64,000 nucleotides of DNA. Origin: Ahaetulla prasina (taxonomy: Eukaryota > Chordata > Lepidosauria > Squamata > Colubridae). A program made the position numbers and the translations under genes. Positions 36,621-48,130 of this stretch are shown in pieces. Under the pieces are notes generated by a model that saw only the letters and a program-made list of their open reading frames with translations, was not told the origin of the DNA and ran no database searches. Where the stretch lies: positions 232,589,794 through 232,653,793 of the forward strand of contig NC_080540.1 in assembly GCF_028640845.1 (NCBI RefSeq), in the 5' to 3' direction. Numbering within the stretch: position 1 is the first letter of the stretch; each line of letters starts with the position of its first letter.

Positions 36621-38399
36621 GCTCATATTTTCTGAAGATAGTAGTATTGATAGCCTTTGTTTCCTGTATCATTGTAAATGTAAAAAAATACTGAATGGAT
36701 TCATGGATATTTGATTTAGCCTGGATGTATTTTGCCTGTTTGCAAGCACATTAAAGAAAGCTTGCTAATGGCAGTAAAGATATTGCTGAAGAAGAAAAGG
36801 TTCAGGCAAGGACAGCCTGCTGAGCTTGCTGACATCACAAAAGAAAAGAGAAACTGTCTTCTGGCAGGTTTCCAAATCCTTTCAAGGAAACAGGGTTTAT
36901 AATCTCACACCCTCTCTACAAATCAAAGCACAGGGCCCGTCTGAGGCAAAGAGCAGAAATATGTCATTTTTCTTAGTAAGCTCCTATAGGCAGTTTTTTT
37001 TTTTAATGTAAATAAAACCTGGAAGCCAAGGCACATGAATTTGGGAGTGAAAAACCAAGGAGGTTTTTCTGCCTATTTTCCTTTAAGATAAAAGTATGGG
37101 AGACCTATTCACAGACTGAAAACTGAGAATGGCTTTCTTTCTTTGGGGAGTAGGATCAATTTTGGAATCAATTTCTGTGAAAAATGAGGGTGCAAGAGAA
37201 CATGGGTAGAAGGATTGTTTTAACTTTATTTTAATGCAGTATAGCTACTAAGAAAGATTTCTCTAACTATTGAACTACATCTTCAATTTTTGCATCAATT
37301 TGTTTTCCAGGGAGGGAGGGAGGGAGGAAGGAAGGAAGGAAGGAAGGTGTTCATTACTCACCTAATCTGTAAGAATCTTTAACGACTATGATCTTAACTG
37401 TTGGTCTCACAAAATGTATGATAACTGTATTCCTTTAAACTATTTTTTCTCTAAATCAAAACTGAAAACAGTTTAATAAAGCATCTGTATAGTAGTGGGG
37501 TTGGGTTTTGTTTTGTTATTAGGAACGGGGAGATTTTATGGAAAGAGAAGGCAGACAAACAATTCATTTAGTTAGCTCATTTTTAATTTGGCAAATGAAC
37601 AATTAATACAATACAATTACGTATACATTATTCAGAGATGTTTTCAACAATCATTTTGGAAAAACATTAAATAAACAAATTTATTGATTGTGTGAAGTTG
37701 TATAGAGGAAAGAAGGAATGGAGTCCTATTGGCCAACTTTACACATTCCAAAATACTAGCATATTCTACTGTACTGTATAGAGCTGTGAGTGGAAGCATG
37801 AAAGGGGATAGGAAAACAAGAATGAAGGAACTCTGAGAACTCTTGTAGCTAGTAAGTGTTGCTATGATACTAGTTCTAAGAATTTATTTTTTCCTTTTCC
37901 TACTTATTCTCCTTGATTCCAGGGAAGCTGAAGCAAAGCACAACCACCGAGAGCCTCGATGGGATACTCATTAAAAGGAGTCACTTTCTCTGCAGGGTTA
38001 AGAGATAGGTTGGGGATAATGAGTGCACAATTGTCTGTTCATGACTTTGTAACTGAGCACACCATACAAAATAAAATACAAATGGTTCGATTTTCATTTA
38101 ACCTAAAGTAGTCTTCAAGAACTTTTGCTATTATGTCCAGCTTCAGTTCAACAAGCTATTTAAGCTGAAGTTTTACACAGAAATTGTTTTGGTTTCAGAT
38201 TAATCTCTTGCTGCTGCTGCACTAAACATGCCAAAAGCTTTTTTCTTTTTCTTTCTTTCTTTTTTTCAAATAGAAGAGAATTTAAATAAGATTCTAAGTA
38301 ACCATTTCATAGATGATACAGTACATAACTCTATTGATACTCTCCCATTTATCCACACATAAGCATTTGTCCATAAGTTTGTGTCCGTGTGGGCATGTG
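36621..38399. other. PCSK5: PCSK5 intron
   Basis: AT-rich, with a GGGA/GGAA microsatellite at 37311-37347. Nothing else recognised. Confidence 0.45.
37311..37347 (+). repeat. (GGGA)n(GGAA)n microsatellite
   Basis: Four GGGA units grading into six GGAA units. Confidence 0.95.
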
Positions 38400-39034
38400 T
38401 GTTGTGACCTAGGCTTACTGAGTCATTAAAACACACGAGTAGTCCCAAAAACCTCTTTTATTGTAACAGCTGTGAAATATTTTCATTCACAGCTGAGTCC
38501 CAATTAGTTGCAAAAAGTCCTTCGGGAGAAGTCCTTCGGAATAATCACCAACCTGTATCTCCTTTGACACGCTGCCAAAGACCTACCTGGCAAAGCCACA
38601 CTGAATCCAGAATCAAACAGAGATGCTGACTGGGAACAGAATTTCCCAGTTTTCTTCCCAGCAGAAAATGTTGCTTTTCTGCAAAGGGCCCACGTGCCTT
38701 TGCTCCTCTTTTAAGCCTTATGGGAGGGGCTAATCATCTCCAGGCCTTACTCCCAAGTTGTCCCTTTTGTTTTAACTGTTCTTGCCTTCTGGCAGCTCTG
38801 CGCATACGCGCACTAGGAACAGGCTCCTCCTGTTCCTCTGCCCCTCTGCTGTCCGACTCTGGAGGCTCCGGAGTCTGCACATAACTCCCAGATGGCCCTG
38901 GCCCCGTCTCTGCCTCTGATGCAGATCCCTCGTCCGGGCCTTCCCCAGATTCCAGGACTGGCCCATGTTCCTCCCCAGCCTCCTCACTGTCTGACTCCAG
39001 TGCTAGCTCAGCAGGCTGCTGGTGGACCACAACA
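38400..39034 (-). mobile_element. Solo LTR of a retroelement
   Basis: On the minus strand it begins TGTTGTGGTCC and ends GGTCACAACA, a proper TG..CA LTR with short inverted ends. Near the 3' end is the polyadenylation signal AATAAA (complement at 38457-38462), and CCCATAAGGCTTAAAAGAGG (near 38702-38730) is a TATA-like core. ATGTG and ATGTA flank it, a 4/5 match to a 5-bp target duplication. The minus-strand open frame 39108-38734 is Glu/Ser/Pro-rich and ends Arg/Gln-rich (R-M-R-R-A-A-R-R-Q-E-Q); it begins outside the LTR. No internal retroviral genes are present, so this is a solo LTR. Confidence 0.85.
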
Positions 39035-39466
39035 ATGTATTGTATGTGTTTCCATGCTATTTTATACAGACATGATCTACTTTTGCCATGTTCAAAATTC
39101 AAATGCATTCCCAGCAGGGTAAGGAATACTCAGAAAAGACCTTTTGTAACTGTTGGGATGAATTCTAGGATAATATAATATGTCTTGTATAATAACAAAA
39201 TGTTACCTAAAAACTATTTCTCCATATAAAAAGGATTCTCAAAAGAAGCAATGAGTCTGAGTCATCTTCATTTCATTTGTCATTCATTAAAGTTATCTTG
39301 CAGCTTATTAATTAGGAGATTAGTTTTTGATCTCCTGTTTAATAAATCAGTATATATTGACAATTTATTTGATTATGCTAATGAAAAGGTTAATATTTCT
39401 TTATCTTGCATTTGTGAACTAATCAATTACATACAATCCTTGTTTTGTTCCCTCCCCTTTCTCTAG
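39035..39466. other. PCSK5: PCSK5 intron end and acceptor region
   Basis: Runs to the splice acceptor. The last 40 bases are C/T-rich (CCCTCCCCTTTCTCTAG), a strong polypyrimidine tract for the exon at 39467. Confidence 0.7.
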
Positions 39467-39610
39467 CATTGCAGTGATAATACACATCTTTGTCAGTCAG
39501 ATATGAATATTGTTGGTGCCTGGAGGAGAGGCTACACTGGAAAGAATATTGTGATCACCATTTTGGATGATGGCATTGAAAGAAACCATCCAGACTTGAT
39601 GCAGAATTAT
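39467..39610 (+). CDS. PCSK5: PCSK5 exon: catalytic Asp region
   Basis: This 144-bp exon (48 codons, phase 0 to 0) starts H-C-S-D-N-T-H directly after a pyrimidine tract and CTAG, and ends H-P-D-L-M-Q-N-Y before GTGAGT. It encodes the first part of the subtilisin-like (S8B) catalytic domain. I-L-D-D-G-I-E-R carries the catalytic Asp as the first D (codon 39566-39568). By family knowledge from furin, the second D lies in the substrate cleft and the Asp of H-P-D-L binds calcium. G-A-W-R-R-G-Y-T-G-K-N is the conserved helix/strand lead-in of kexins. Intron phase matches both neighbours, giving an uninterrupted W-Y-M/H-C-S-D join. The sequence agrees with PCSK5 at nearly every residue I can compare; no frameshift or stop is present. 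Confidence 0.96.
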
Positions 39611-41431
39611 GTGAGTGTCCATGTTGCTTCAGACTGCAGAACCTGTTGCTAATTAATAATACACTGCCTCCGATCTATGATCCAAAGACAGTAATAAAAC
39701 ACAAAACATGCCTGTGTATTTATACAGTATAGAATCTCTAGAGAAACAAGTGGAGAAACTGGATTCAAAGGCAGAGGTTGAAATCCAAGAATCCAATCAA
39801 ACTGTATCTGTAGACCAAGGTGTACTCTGTAGATCATGTAGTATTCTGAGGCAGTTACTATGAATAAATAAATACTAAAGAATAAAGACTAAATAACTGA
39901 ACTATAAACAAGGTCAGGGATCAGCAACCGAGTGAAGTGATCAATTGTTTATATTCCATGTGAACTGAGTTCTTAACTAGTAATATCTCTCTTATTAGCA
40001 CATACTGTACTTTGTGCAACTATGTCTTGTTTTATAAGCTACCGTAGTTGACTTCAATTTACTCTCAAGCTTATAAATACTAAGATTCCTCTTACCTATC
40101 TATTGAATATATCTTAGAATACAGTTTCAAAGTATATTTACTAGAAAACTGTATATATTTCATCATGAATTTATCAATTAACATTTGAGGAGCTAAATCA
40201 TATGATGCATTAATTGCCAATGAACATTTCAATTTCAGCACTTTGTTTAGATCAGAATTTTTTTATTACCAGCATTTTCTGATACAATTACGATAACTTA
40301 CTTCATCCTGCCTATCAAATTACTCACATTAATCATGCTATTTTTAGAAAATAGCTTTAGCTGGGTGTTTACATATTAAGTATAAATCGTGGTTTAAAAA
40401 CCATACTGGTTGGGTTCATATAGCACATTAAGCCGCAGGTAAGCTAACCACATCACTACGGTAATTTAATACATTGAATGCTTTTGAAATGATTTGACAT
40501 CAGATTCCTAAAAGTGTCTAGAGAAAATGTGGAATGATTGGTTCTATTTTCTTTTACAAGCGGTATACCTGTAGGTGTATATATAAGATTAATAAGAAGA
40601 AAGAATAGGAAGAAGGGTAATACTATAGATTTAATGTGCCACAGATGCTTGTAATAAAAATTAGGTAACATATAAGTTTTAAGTCACACTTATGCCACAC
40701 ACCCTTCTAAAGTAATTCATTTCTCCTGGATGTCCTTGAAAACATCCAGTCCTTAGCAAAAAAAAAATCCCAACTCTGTTCTAAAATATTAAATATTAAA
40801 GAATTGTTTTTAGCATATAAGAATTTTAGAAATTATATTTATGAGCAAGTTAGAAATTTTTTCTTGATATTTGTTCAGTACAAGAATGGTTGACTTTCAT
40901 TACCAGAGCTTATTAGTCAGTACACACACATAGAATTCAATAAACAACCAGAAATCAGCAACCAGAAAACCTTCTTTAAATCAGTAAGCTCAACTGTGGC
41001 TTTGAAGCATATCAGTGATTTTTTTTTCATTGTTCCAATTCTGGGCTGTTATATAAATAAATAAGGCAGCAACTAGTTTTAATTCCTTAAGTAGTTACTT
41101 CTTTTCCACAACATAAATATTAAAAGCCCCTGCTTCCATTCTTTCTTTTTCCCAACCTCCAAGCATGCCCCCCCCCACCATTCAACTAGGGGTAAATTAA
41201 AGCTTCTTGCAACCTAATAAAAATACAATGTAAGCTGAATTGCACAGTCTCATGTTATGAAGTGCACTTTGCAGAAAACAGAAGAGGAGCAGGAAGCACC
41301 ATGCTTGGGCTACATGGAACTGGCATGTACACACAGCTCCCTGACCCAAGTGAAGCCAAGAAAGTTTTATAACTGGTTTGTCTAAACCAACTGGATAGCA
41401 TTCATGCTTATTATAATCAATACCCAATGTT
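39611..41431. other. PCSK5: PCSK5 intron, AT-rich
   Basis: Starts at GTGAGT. No further feature recognised. Confidence 0.5.
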
Positions 41432-41657
41432 GTAGCAATAGCAATAGCACTTAGACTTATATACCGCTTCATAGTGCTTTTTATAGCCCTCTCTAAGCAG
41501 TTTACAGAGTCAGCATATTGCCCCCAACAGTATGGGTCCTCATTTTATCCACCTTGGAAGGATGAAAGGCTGAGTCAACCTTGAGCTGAACGGCAGCTAG
41601 CAGTCAGCTGAAGTAGCTTGCAGTACTGCACTCTAACCACTGTGCCACCTCGGCTCT
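41432..41657 (-). mobile_element. tRNA-derived SINE, CR1-type tail
   Basis: Minus strand: AGCCGAGGTGGCACAGTGG head with A-box-like GTGGTTAGAGTGCAG. Its core AAGGTTGACTCAGCCTTCATCC and AAAATGAGGACCCATACTG is shared with the SINE at 22083. The tail is GCGGTATATAAGTCTAAGTG then (CTATTG)n. The B box is degraded. Confidence 0.85.
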
Positions 41658-42331
41658 TTTAATTTCATTTCTATGTATAGAGAATACTAATGAAATTTGA
41701 GTGATATGTTACAATCTCCAACACTTACCCAAGTAACTGACTAATCAGTTTTATCACTTCATTTAATTCTACCTATCAAACAATATTGGCTGGCAAAACA
41801 AGCATTGCTTTGGGTCTCATTCCCTCTCTTAGTTTCTTGAATGTGACCTAGCTTCATTCTTGCTTTTTCTAAAGGAGTTACATGTTTCCGTGCAAATACT
41901 AGTGACATAACTGATTTTAAATTCAATTCTTAGCGCTTAGAATATACTCTCTTAGCTCATGCTTTACTTTTAAAGTTCACATGATTTGAACAAGCAGAAG
42001 GTTCTCGACAGTGAATAAACAGATACCAAGTTGACAGTTACAAGCTTTCCTCTTTTTAAGGCAAAGCTATGAGTGTTACTTTCTCTGTGCTTTGCCAGTC
42101 TCCGTGGCAATGTATCTCATCATGCCAGCTTCTTCTGTTGCTTCTGCTTAATAACTAACTGTGCCTGCAAGTCACAACCTGCCATTGATGAGGGCTCCTT
42201 TCCAGGGCAGCCCAAGTTTGCCAGTTAACGATGCCAGCCCTCCAGATATCCATAGATCCAGTGATCATACATAACAAACCACAGTCTCTCACCAAGCCAA
42301 GTCCCTGAGCGTTCTTCAATGTCATCCTAAG
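41658..42331. other. PCSK5: PCSK5 intron, nothing recognised
   Basis: Mixed composition; no motif or repeat identified. Confidence 0.4.
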
Positions 42332-42742
42332 CTGTGGTGGGTTTCAAATTTTTTTCCTACTGGTTCTGTGGGTGTGGCTGGTGGGTGAGGCATGACTTGG
42401 TGGGCATGGCTTGGTAGGCATTGCAGGGAAGGTTACTGCAAAATCCCCATTTCCTCCCAATCAGCTGGGACTTGGGAGGCAGAGAATAGATGGGGGAAGA
42501 GCAGTGGTGGGAATTCAGCCAATTAGCACCACTTCGGGAGAACCGGTTGTTAACTTTCTGAGCAGTTTGGCAAACTGGTTGTTGGAAGAAACCAATAGGG
42601 CAGAGAAGCGGTTGTTAAATTACTTGAATCTCACCACTGGGGAAGGGCCAGTCAGAATTTTTACTACCGGTTCTCCGAACTACTCAAAATTTCCACTACC
42701 AGTTCTCCAGAGCTGGTCAGAACCTGCTGAAATCCACCTCTG
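42332..42742. mobile_element. hAT MITE hosting a second MITE
   Basis: Ends CTGTGGTGGGTTTCAAAT and CTGAAATCCACCTCTG; perfect 8-bp target duplication ATCCTAAG at 42324-42331 and 42743-42750. Contains GTGGGTGTGGCTGGTGGG and CCGGTTCTCCGAACTACTC, shared with 13853-14137. It is interrupted at 42502-42639 by another hAT MITE. Confidence 0.95.
42502..42639 (-). mobile_element. Nested hAT MITE (CAGTGGTGGGA)
   Basis: CAGTGGTGGGAATTCAGCC ... TTGAATCTCACCACTG with flanks GGGAAGAG / GGGAAGGG (7/8). Same family as 46033-46169 but in reverse orientation (ACCGGTTGTTAACTTTCTG here, CAGAAAGTTAACAACTGG there). Confidence 0.93.
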
Positions 42743-43496
42743 ATCCTAAGCCTGTCATCCTACAGAAAGCAAGATGAAAAAGAACAACTTATTTTGTAAG
42801 CAGTTCATGAAAAATATTTTTAACTTAGAGCAAGACATTTGCTGATCAGTGCAACTCAGGCTTTTTGCTGATTAATTTAAAAGCTGTTATATTTCCCCCT
42901 CTTATCTTTAAAAAGATGGAAGGGGGACATTGAAAGATAAATTAAGCAATGTTCTACACTGTTCTGCACTTCCTACTTTAAACTGAATATTCTGACAATA
43001 TTTAGGAAAAATATTATTTCTCATGGTACACCCACTGCATACCCTTAAATTCTGTTTTACACAATCGATTCACACTTCAATATAGAATACGACAGCATGG
43101 GGAAGGCAGCAAAGGGAGAGGATAATGCTTCCGCAGACAGGATATGATCTATCAGTAGAAAAATGTTTTCAATTTCACCCAGCATCAAGGGTTTCCTTGG
43201 GGAGGTAAAGTGACTTCATGTGCATAATGACCTAATTTTCATCGTTCTTGAAAAGACATCAAAATGCACATGACATAATTGTAGTTTTTATTATATCCAG
43301 AATTATTTAAACTGAAAAAATGATATAAGTGATTTTTTTTTTAAAAGTAGGTGTGCACAGAGTTTCAATGGAGTGCCTCAGTTTGACCAAGCATCTGTCA
43401 AATCAAATCAAAACAAATTTGTGAATTGAAACAGGGTTGTCCTTTGAAACAACCAAGCAAACCAAATGGCTATGAAATACTTTCAAAACTTGCTAT
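42743..43496. other. PCSK5: PCSK5 intron, AT-rich
   Basis: No feature recognised. Confidence 0.4.
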
Positions 43497-43716
43497 CAGT
43501 GATGGTATTCAGCCAGTTCGGACCAGTTCAGGCGAATGGTAGTGGTGACCAGCCCCCGCCCACCCTCCCTGGCACTATGCCATCCTTTTAGCCATGTTTT
43601 CTAAGCTGCGTGCATGTGTGCAAGCCGCGTGCAAGAGCAAAGCGCGTGTGGGGAATACCACATGCATTTTCGGTGCATGGTGAACCAGTGGTAAAATTAT
43701 GTGAAACCCACGTCTG
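43497..43716. mobile_element. hAT MITE
   Basis: Ends CAGTGATGGTATTCAGCC and GTGAAACCCACGTCTG. Target duplication CTTGCTAT / CTTGCTAC (43489-43496 and 43717-43724, 7/8). The interior carries CpG-rich GCGTGCATGTGTGCAAGC. Confidence 0.85.
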
Positions 43717-43855
43717 CTTGCTACATATCCAATGGCATTTCTTCTAGTTATGAATTGTTACAGACAATATACAATATTGCAACTTTATTTCCATATCTGG
43801 TCATGCTGAATGATGTGATAGCCTATCTGACATTTGATATCAGCAGCCAATCACT

Positions 43856-44035
43856 GAACTGATTTATTATGTGCCACCAAGTTGTTTTCATCCCTTAGTG
43901 CTCACATAGATTTTCAACATGATGATCTATTCCTAAACTTTTTTCCAAGTCTCCCAACTTTGCACTCATCCCCACTGTAATTGAATTCCAGCCACTTTGC
44001 AGTTGGCTGTCCTCGTCTTCTCTTTCCTAATCACT
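43856..44035 (-). mobile_element. BovB 3' ORF-end remnant
   Basis: Minus strand reads R-G-Q-P-T-A-K-W-L-E then D-E-C-K-V-G-R-L-G-K (with shifts). This matches the BovB C-terminal pattern R-R-R-G-R-x-R-x-R-W-L-D followed by an L-x-x-L-V-x-D-R block. Short and decayed. Confidence 0.5.
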
Positions 44036-44887
44036 GAATTGCATCATCTTATTATACTGTATGTATTGGAACTCTTTTGAAATGACAGTGCTTTGCGCTT
44101 TATTCACATTCTCGTCTCTCAGAATTTTTAATCTGGCCAGTTGTAAGATTTCACTTATAGACATTTCGATGCTTTCTCATTATAACCGATGACATTTGTA
44201 AAAATTGAATTTCAAACTTTTGAATTGAATCGGTTTGCCCTCAACTATTGAATCACAAACTCAAATCAAATCATGTTCCCCTTGAATCTCAGATCATCAA
44301 TATGAGTCAAATCAAGCCTGAAATGCACATGCATACAAATTGCCCTCTTATTCAACTGTATCATTTTTGACTGGAATAAAAAAACAGCTGTTTTCTACAG
44401 GAAAAAATGGAGAAAATAAAATCAAATTTTACACCCATTACACCCCTTAAAGATATGAAAAAGAGTAACTGATACACGTTTAGTATCATTTTCAAAGTGG
44501 GCTTATAATTGAAGTTGTCTTTGTAAATCCTTTATCAACACTTGGAGATATTTCCTTTAGGCAAGTAATGTTCTCTTAGAATCACTTAAACAGCTATGTC
44601 TTTTAGCAAGAATGAAGGTAATCCAGGTTGAAAATAAATATAGGTGTTGAAAAGAATTTAGATGAAAAAGCTTGGTGTAATTAGAATCACATGAAAATTA
44701 TTTTAATTAAGGCAATTATTTTTCATAAATCAGAAATAATTGCTTAGTACAGGATTTGCAACAAATGGGCATTATGCAGCCTTCCTTCATTTTATTCTCT
44801 GTAGCCTGAATATGCTTTATCCATCCATGCAACCAAAAGCTGGCATGCCTCATTCACAACTTTCCTTCCAAACATGTATGATAACTA
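44036..44887. other. PCSK5: PCSK5 intron, AT-rich
   Basis: No supported feature. Confidence 0.4.
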
Positions 44888-45540
44888 AATAATAATATTA
44901 ATAATAATAATTTAATTTTTATACCGCCCTTCTCCCAAAGGACTCAGGGTGGTTAACAGCCAGATAAAAATACAATTTAATATACAATAAAACCCATTTA
45001 AAAAACTTATTCAACCTTGGCCAAATTAAAACTATAAAAGACATGATATAAAACCCCCATTTAAAATCCAATTTAAAACCCATATTATGCCAGTCCTGCT
45101 CGGAAGAATAGATAAGTCTTCAGCTCGCGGCGAAAGGCCCGGAAGTCAGGAAGTTGACGGAGTCCGGGAGGGAGCTCATTCCAGAGGGTAGGTGCCCCCA
45201 CAGAGAAGGCTCTCCCCCTAGGGGTCGCCAGCTGGCATTGTTTGGCTGACGGCACCCTGAGGAGACCCTCTCTATGGGAGCGCACTGGTCAGTGGGAGGC
45301 ATATGGTAACAGAAGGCGGTCCCGTAGATATCCGGGTCCTATGCCATGGAGCGCTTTAAAAGTGATAACCAACACCTTGAAGTGCACCCGGAAGACCACA
45401 GGTAGCCAGTGCAGCTTGCGCAGGAGAGGTGTTATATGGGAGCCACGAGTGGCTCCCTCTATAACCCGCGCAGCTGCATTCTGGACCAACTGGAGCCTCC
45501 GGGTGCTCTTCAAGGGGCGCCCCATATAGAGAACTTTCTA
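44888..45540 (-). mobile_element. CR1 LINE 3' end, 5'-truncated
   Basis: Minus strand frames 45525-45289 and 45285-45085 give the CR1 C-terminus: [31 protein letters not shown], then H-R-E-G-L-L-R-V-P-S and F-S-V-G-A-P-T-L-W-N-E-L-P. A short gap or deletion breaks the frame between the two. The tail is the CCACCCTGAG...GGGCGG hairpin plus (AAT)n. Confidence 0.93.
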
Positions 45541-46032
45541 TAGAGGGGATGATGAGCAGATAGTCATGGATCACAAACATGAAGAATCTCGCCTGATCTA
45601 TTTCTCTCAGCCCACCTAGCAGAAGTCACTAGGATGGAAAAGTTGGACTGCCCAGCATTAGCATCTGAGGGTTTGGTGGTGCATTACATTATAGAGTTAA
45701 AGAAGGACTGGCCAGCAGAGAGAGAGTTGAGGTTGCCATTGTTGATTTATTCTACATTCTTACATTGTAGCTGTTTGGTGCTGAGGAAAGCAGAAACAAT
45801 GGCTGCAGTTTGCCCCTTTGTTCACCACAAAAGGGGTGGAGATGAAGTTACAATGAGGCCGCCAGGACTAAACATTACCTCCTCACTAGATTGGTAGTTA
45901 TGGGTATCTCAGATAGGTGCCTCCCTTTGGGTTCTTTTTTATCTCTTCTCTGACAACAAAACAAAACAACAGCTGGGAAGAGAAGCAAAGTGTGCCCCTC
46001 TTTGTATACCTTCCTTTACTTGGGCTTTGGGG
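45541..46032. other. PCSK5: Unassigned intronic sequence
   Basis: Mid-GC segment with an 87-codon ORF (45634-45897) lacking a known motif. Possibly an old repeat. Confidence 0.35.
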
Positions 46033-46169
46033 CAGTGGTGGGATTCAAGTAATTTAACAACCGGTTCTCTGCCCTAATGATTTCTTCCAACAACCAGCTT
46101 GCCAAACTGCTCAGAAAGTTAACAACTGGTTCTCCCGAAGTGGTGCGAACTGGCTGAATCCCACCACTG
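46033..46169 (+). mobile_element. hAT MITE (CAGTGGTGGGATTCA)
   Basis: Near-perfect inverted ends CAGTGGTGGGATTCA / TGAATCCCACCACTG. Target duplication CTTTGGGG / CTTTGGGA (7/8). 137 bp, no coding capacity. Defines the family nested at 42502. Confidence 0.95.
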
Positions 46170-47107
46170 CTTTGGGAGAATAAAACTGTGATACGAAAAA
46201 GTCCCTATATTCCAAAAAGGAGGGGGGAGCATAATCAGAAAAGGAAATGTGAGGTACCATCCCAACAGCCTTCTCCCAGTGGGGGTTGATGGATGAGGTG
46301 AGTAGGGACTAGAGAGTTGTCTTGGTGAAAGGTTAGCAGCTTTCTGTAAGAAATGTACCTTAGCAGCTTTTTGTTTGATCCTGCAAGGTAAAAACTGGAA
46401 AAACCCTCTTTGGGGCTGCCATTAGCACCAAAGAAGCAAAAGCAATCTTTAAGGACCTCGTGTAGGGCACCTGTCAAAAGTAGGGGTGTAATAAGTGCAA
46501 AATTCTGAGCTTGCTCCACTTTTGCTTCTAGGAGCAAAATGCTTGGAAGTTTGACCAGGGTGAGTGGGTGGGAAGAAGAATAAATATGTTTTTATTAGGA
46601 AATGAGATTCCCTCTGAAAGATATATTGTCTGTAGTGTCAACCTACAGTCTTTCTAAGGATGTTAGTATGATGTCTAACGCTTCTAGAATGCTTCTAAAA
46701 TGCTTCTAATGATCTTAGCATCCATGATCCTTAGCCAAATTTTTTGAAAATGCTAAGAGTGCAATATACCACAAGCAAGTTATACATAATATAACTTAAA
46801 ATGTAATTATTAAAAATAGACTCTATATTAATGCATGACATATCTTCAGTCTTGCAGTCCTCAGATTATGAATTAGTTCTCATCTAGGTCTCATGAGACC
46901 GATGCTTTAAGAACAATTCTATATCCTAAATACAATTAAATTCTTAATTTTGGTCAAGCATCCAATACAGAACCACAGGAATCTGAGTTAATCTAATTAC
47001 ATGCCTTTAAAAACCTGCTGAGGTTTATGAATTTAGATGAATCAATAGCTAATTAATGAGGTTCTGCTGTCCTTTCTCTTTCCATCTTACTTCACTGTTG
47101 GTTACAG
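46170..47107. other. PCSK5: PCSK5 intron to acceptor
   Basis: No repeat recognised. Ends in CTTTCTCTTTCC..TTACAG before the exon at 47108. Confidence 0.5.
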
Positions 47108-47184
47108 GACCCAGATGCCAGTTTTGATGTCAATGGTAATGATATTGACCCCATGCCTCGGTATGATGCCAGCAATGAAAACAA
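47108..47184 (+). CDS. PCSK5: PCSK5 exon: acidic calcium-binding loop
   Basis: This 77-bp exon runs from TTACAG to GTAAGT and encodes D-P-D-A-S-F-D-V-N-G-N-D-I-D-P-M-P-R followed by Y-D-A-S-N-E-N and the first two bases of a Lys codon (phase 0 in, phase 2 out). Aligned with furin, the acidic cluster F-D-V-N..D-x-D-P supplies the three Asp ligands of the second calcium site, all retained here. Y-D-A-S-N-E-N-K immediately precedes the catalytic His motif. Human PCSK5 has A-L-A-S-C where this has D-P-D-A-S-F, so this loop is more furin/PCSK6-like at its start. The split Lys codon is completed by the first base of the next exon (AA+A), an independent check that the exons belong together. Confidence 0.95.
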
Positions 47185-48130
47185 GTAAGTCCATTGTATA
47201 GATACAGAATGTAGATATTAAATCTGTTGATTTTAAATGAAAATGTGCTTATGGATAAATTAAGTTATATATACTTTATTTTTAGAATGATATACTTAAT
47301 CTACAGAATAAATTGCCTGATCAGATATTAAATAATGTAAAGATGAAAACATTAAACTGTTATTTATTTTCAGCATAATTATTACCTCCTTGGCAATATT
47401 TTGTTTTTAATTTTTGCTAATAATTTTAAAGAATATCCATGGTAAAACTTCCATAGGTAAAAAAACATTGAAACCTTCCCATTAAATTTATTCTGAAAAA
47501 TCAGTGACCTTTTTGGGCAGATTTACATAGTGAGTTATAGAGAGAAAATAGGATTATAAAAATTGCTTCTTATCCTCAGTATAGTTGCCACTTTTCCACC
47601 AGTCACGAAGAATTACTTTTCAAAAGGTTTGTAATATTGCTGTTATGAAATATGCCTGCCATCGTAGGAATAGAAAAGTTGTCAAATAAATAAATGGTGA
47701 CAGCATTTGAATTGGTGGGTTACCAGCTGAACAGGTATGAGGTAGAATGAAAACTTATCTCAGAAATAGAACTGTGATCTTAACATGTTTAATAGACTCT
47801 TTCGCTAAACTGCTTCTTATAGGCTGAGATGAGAATCTATATTACTTTCTGAAGGGTCTGTTGTTACTTTTTGTTAGGATGAATATTTCCCTCCTGTTCT
47901 TTGTACACATTTATATATTCACATGCAAAAAGATTCTAACTTCGTTTATCAGTTTTTTGCCAAAATTGTTGTACAAAAATGAACCAATAAAACCTACTGC
48001 AAATAATTTTTATCATGATGACAGTTCTGAAGAGCCAGAATAATATTATCATTTAGGATTTTGTGCTGATGTAGCTGCTTCATGTATGAATATAAACTTA
48101 TGTCATAAAATTTGGGAGTTGGACCATAAA
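47185..48130. other. PCSK5: PCSK5 intron, AT-rich
   Basis: Starts at GTAAGT. No feature recognised. Confidence 0.5.

Noticed and set aside
38510..38545. GTCCTTCGGGAGAAG as an embedded CR1 tail
   Set aside because: Short tandem duplication within the solo LTR; no further CR1 sequence around it.
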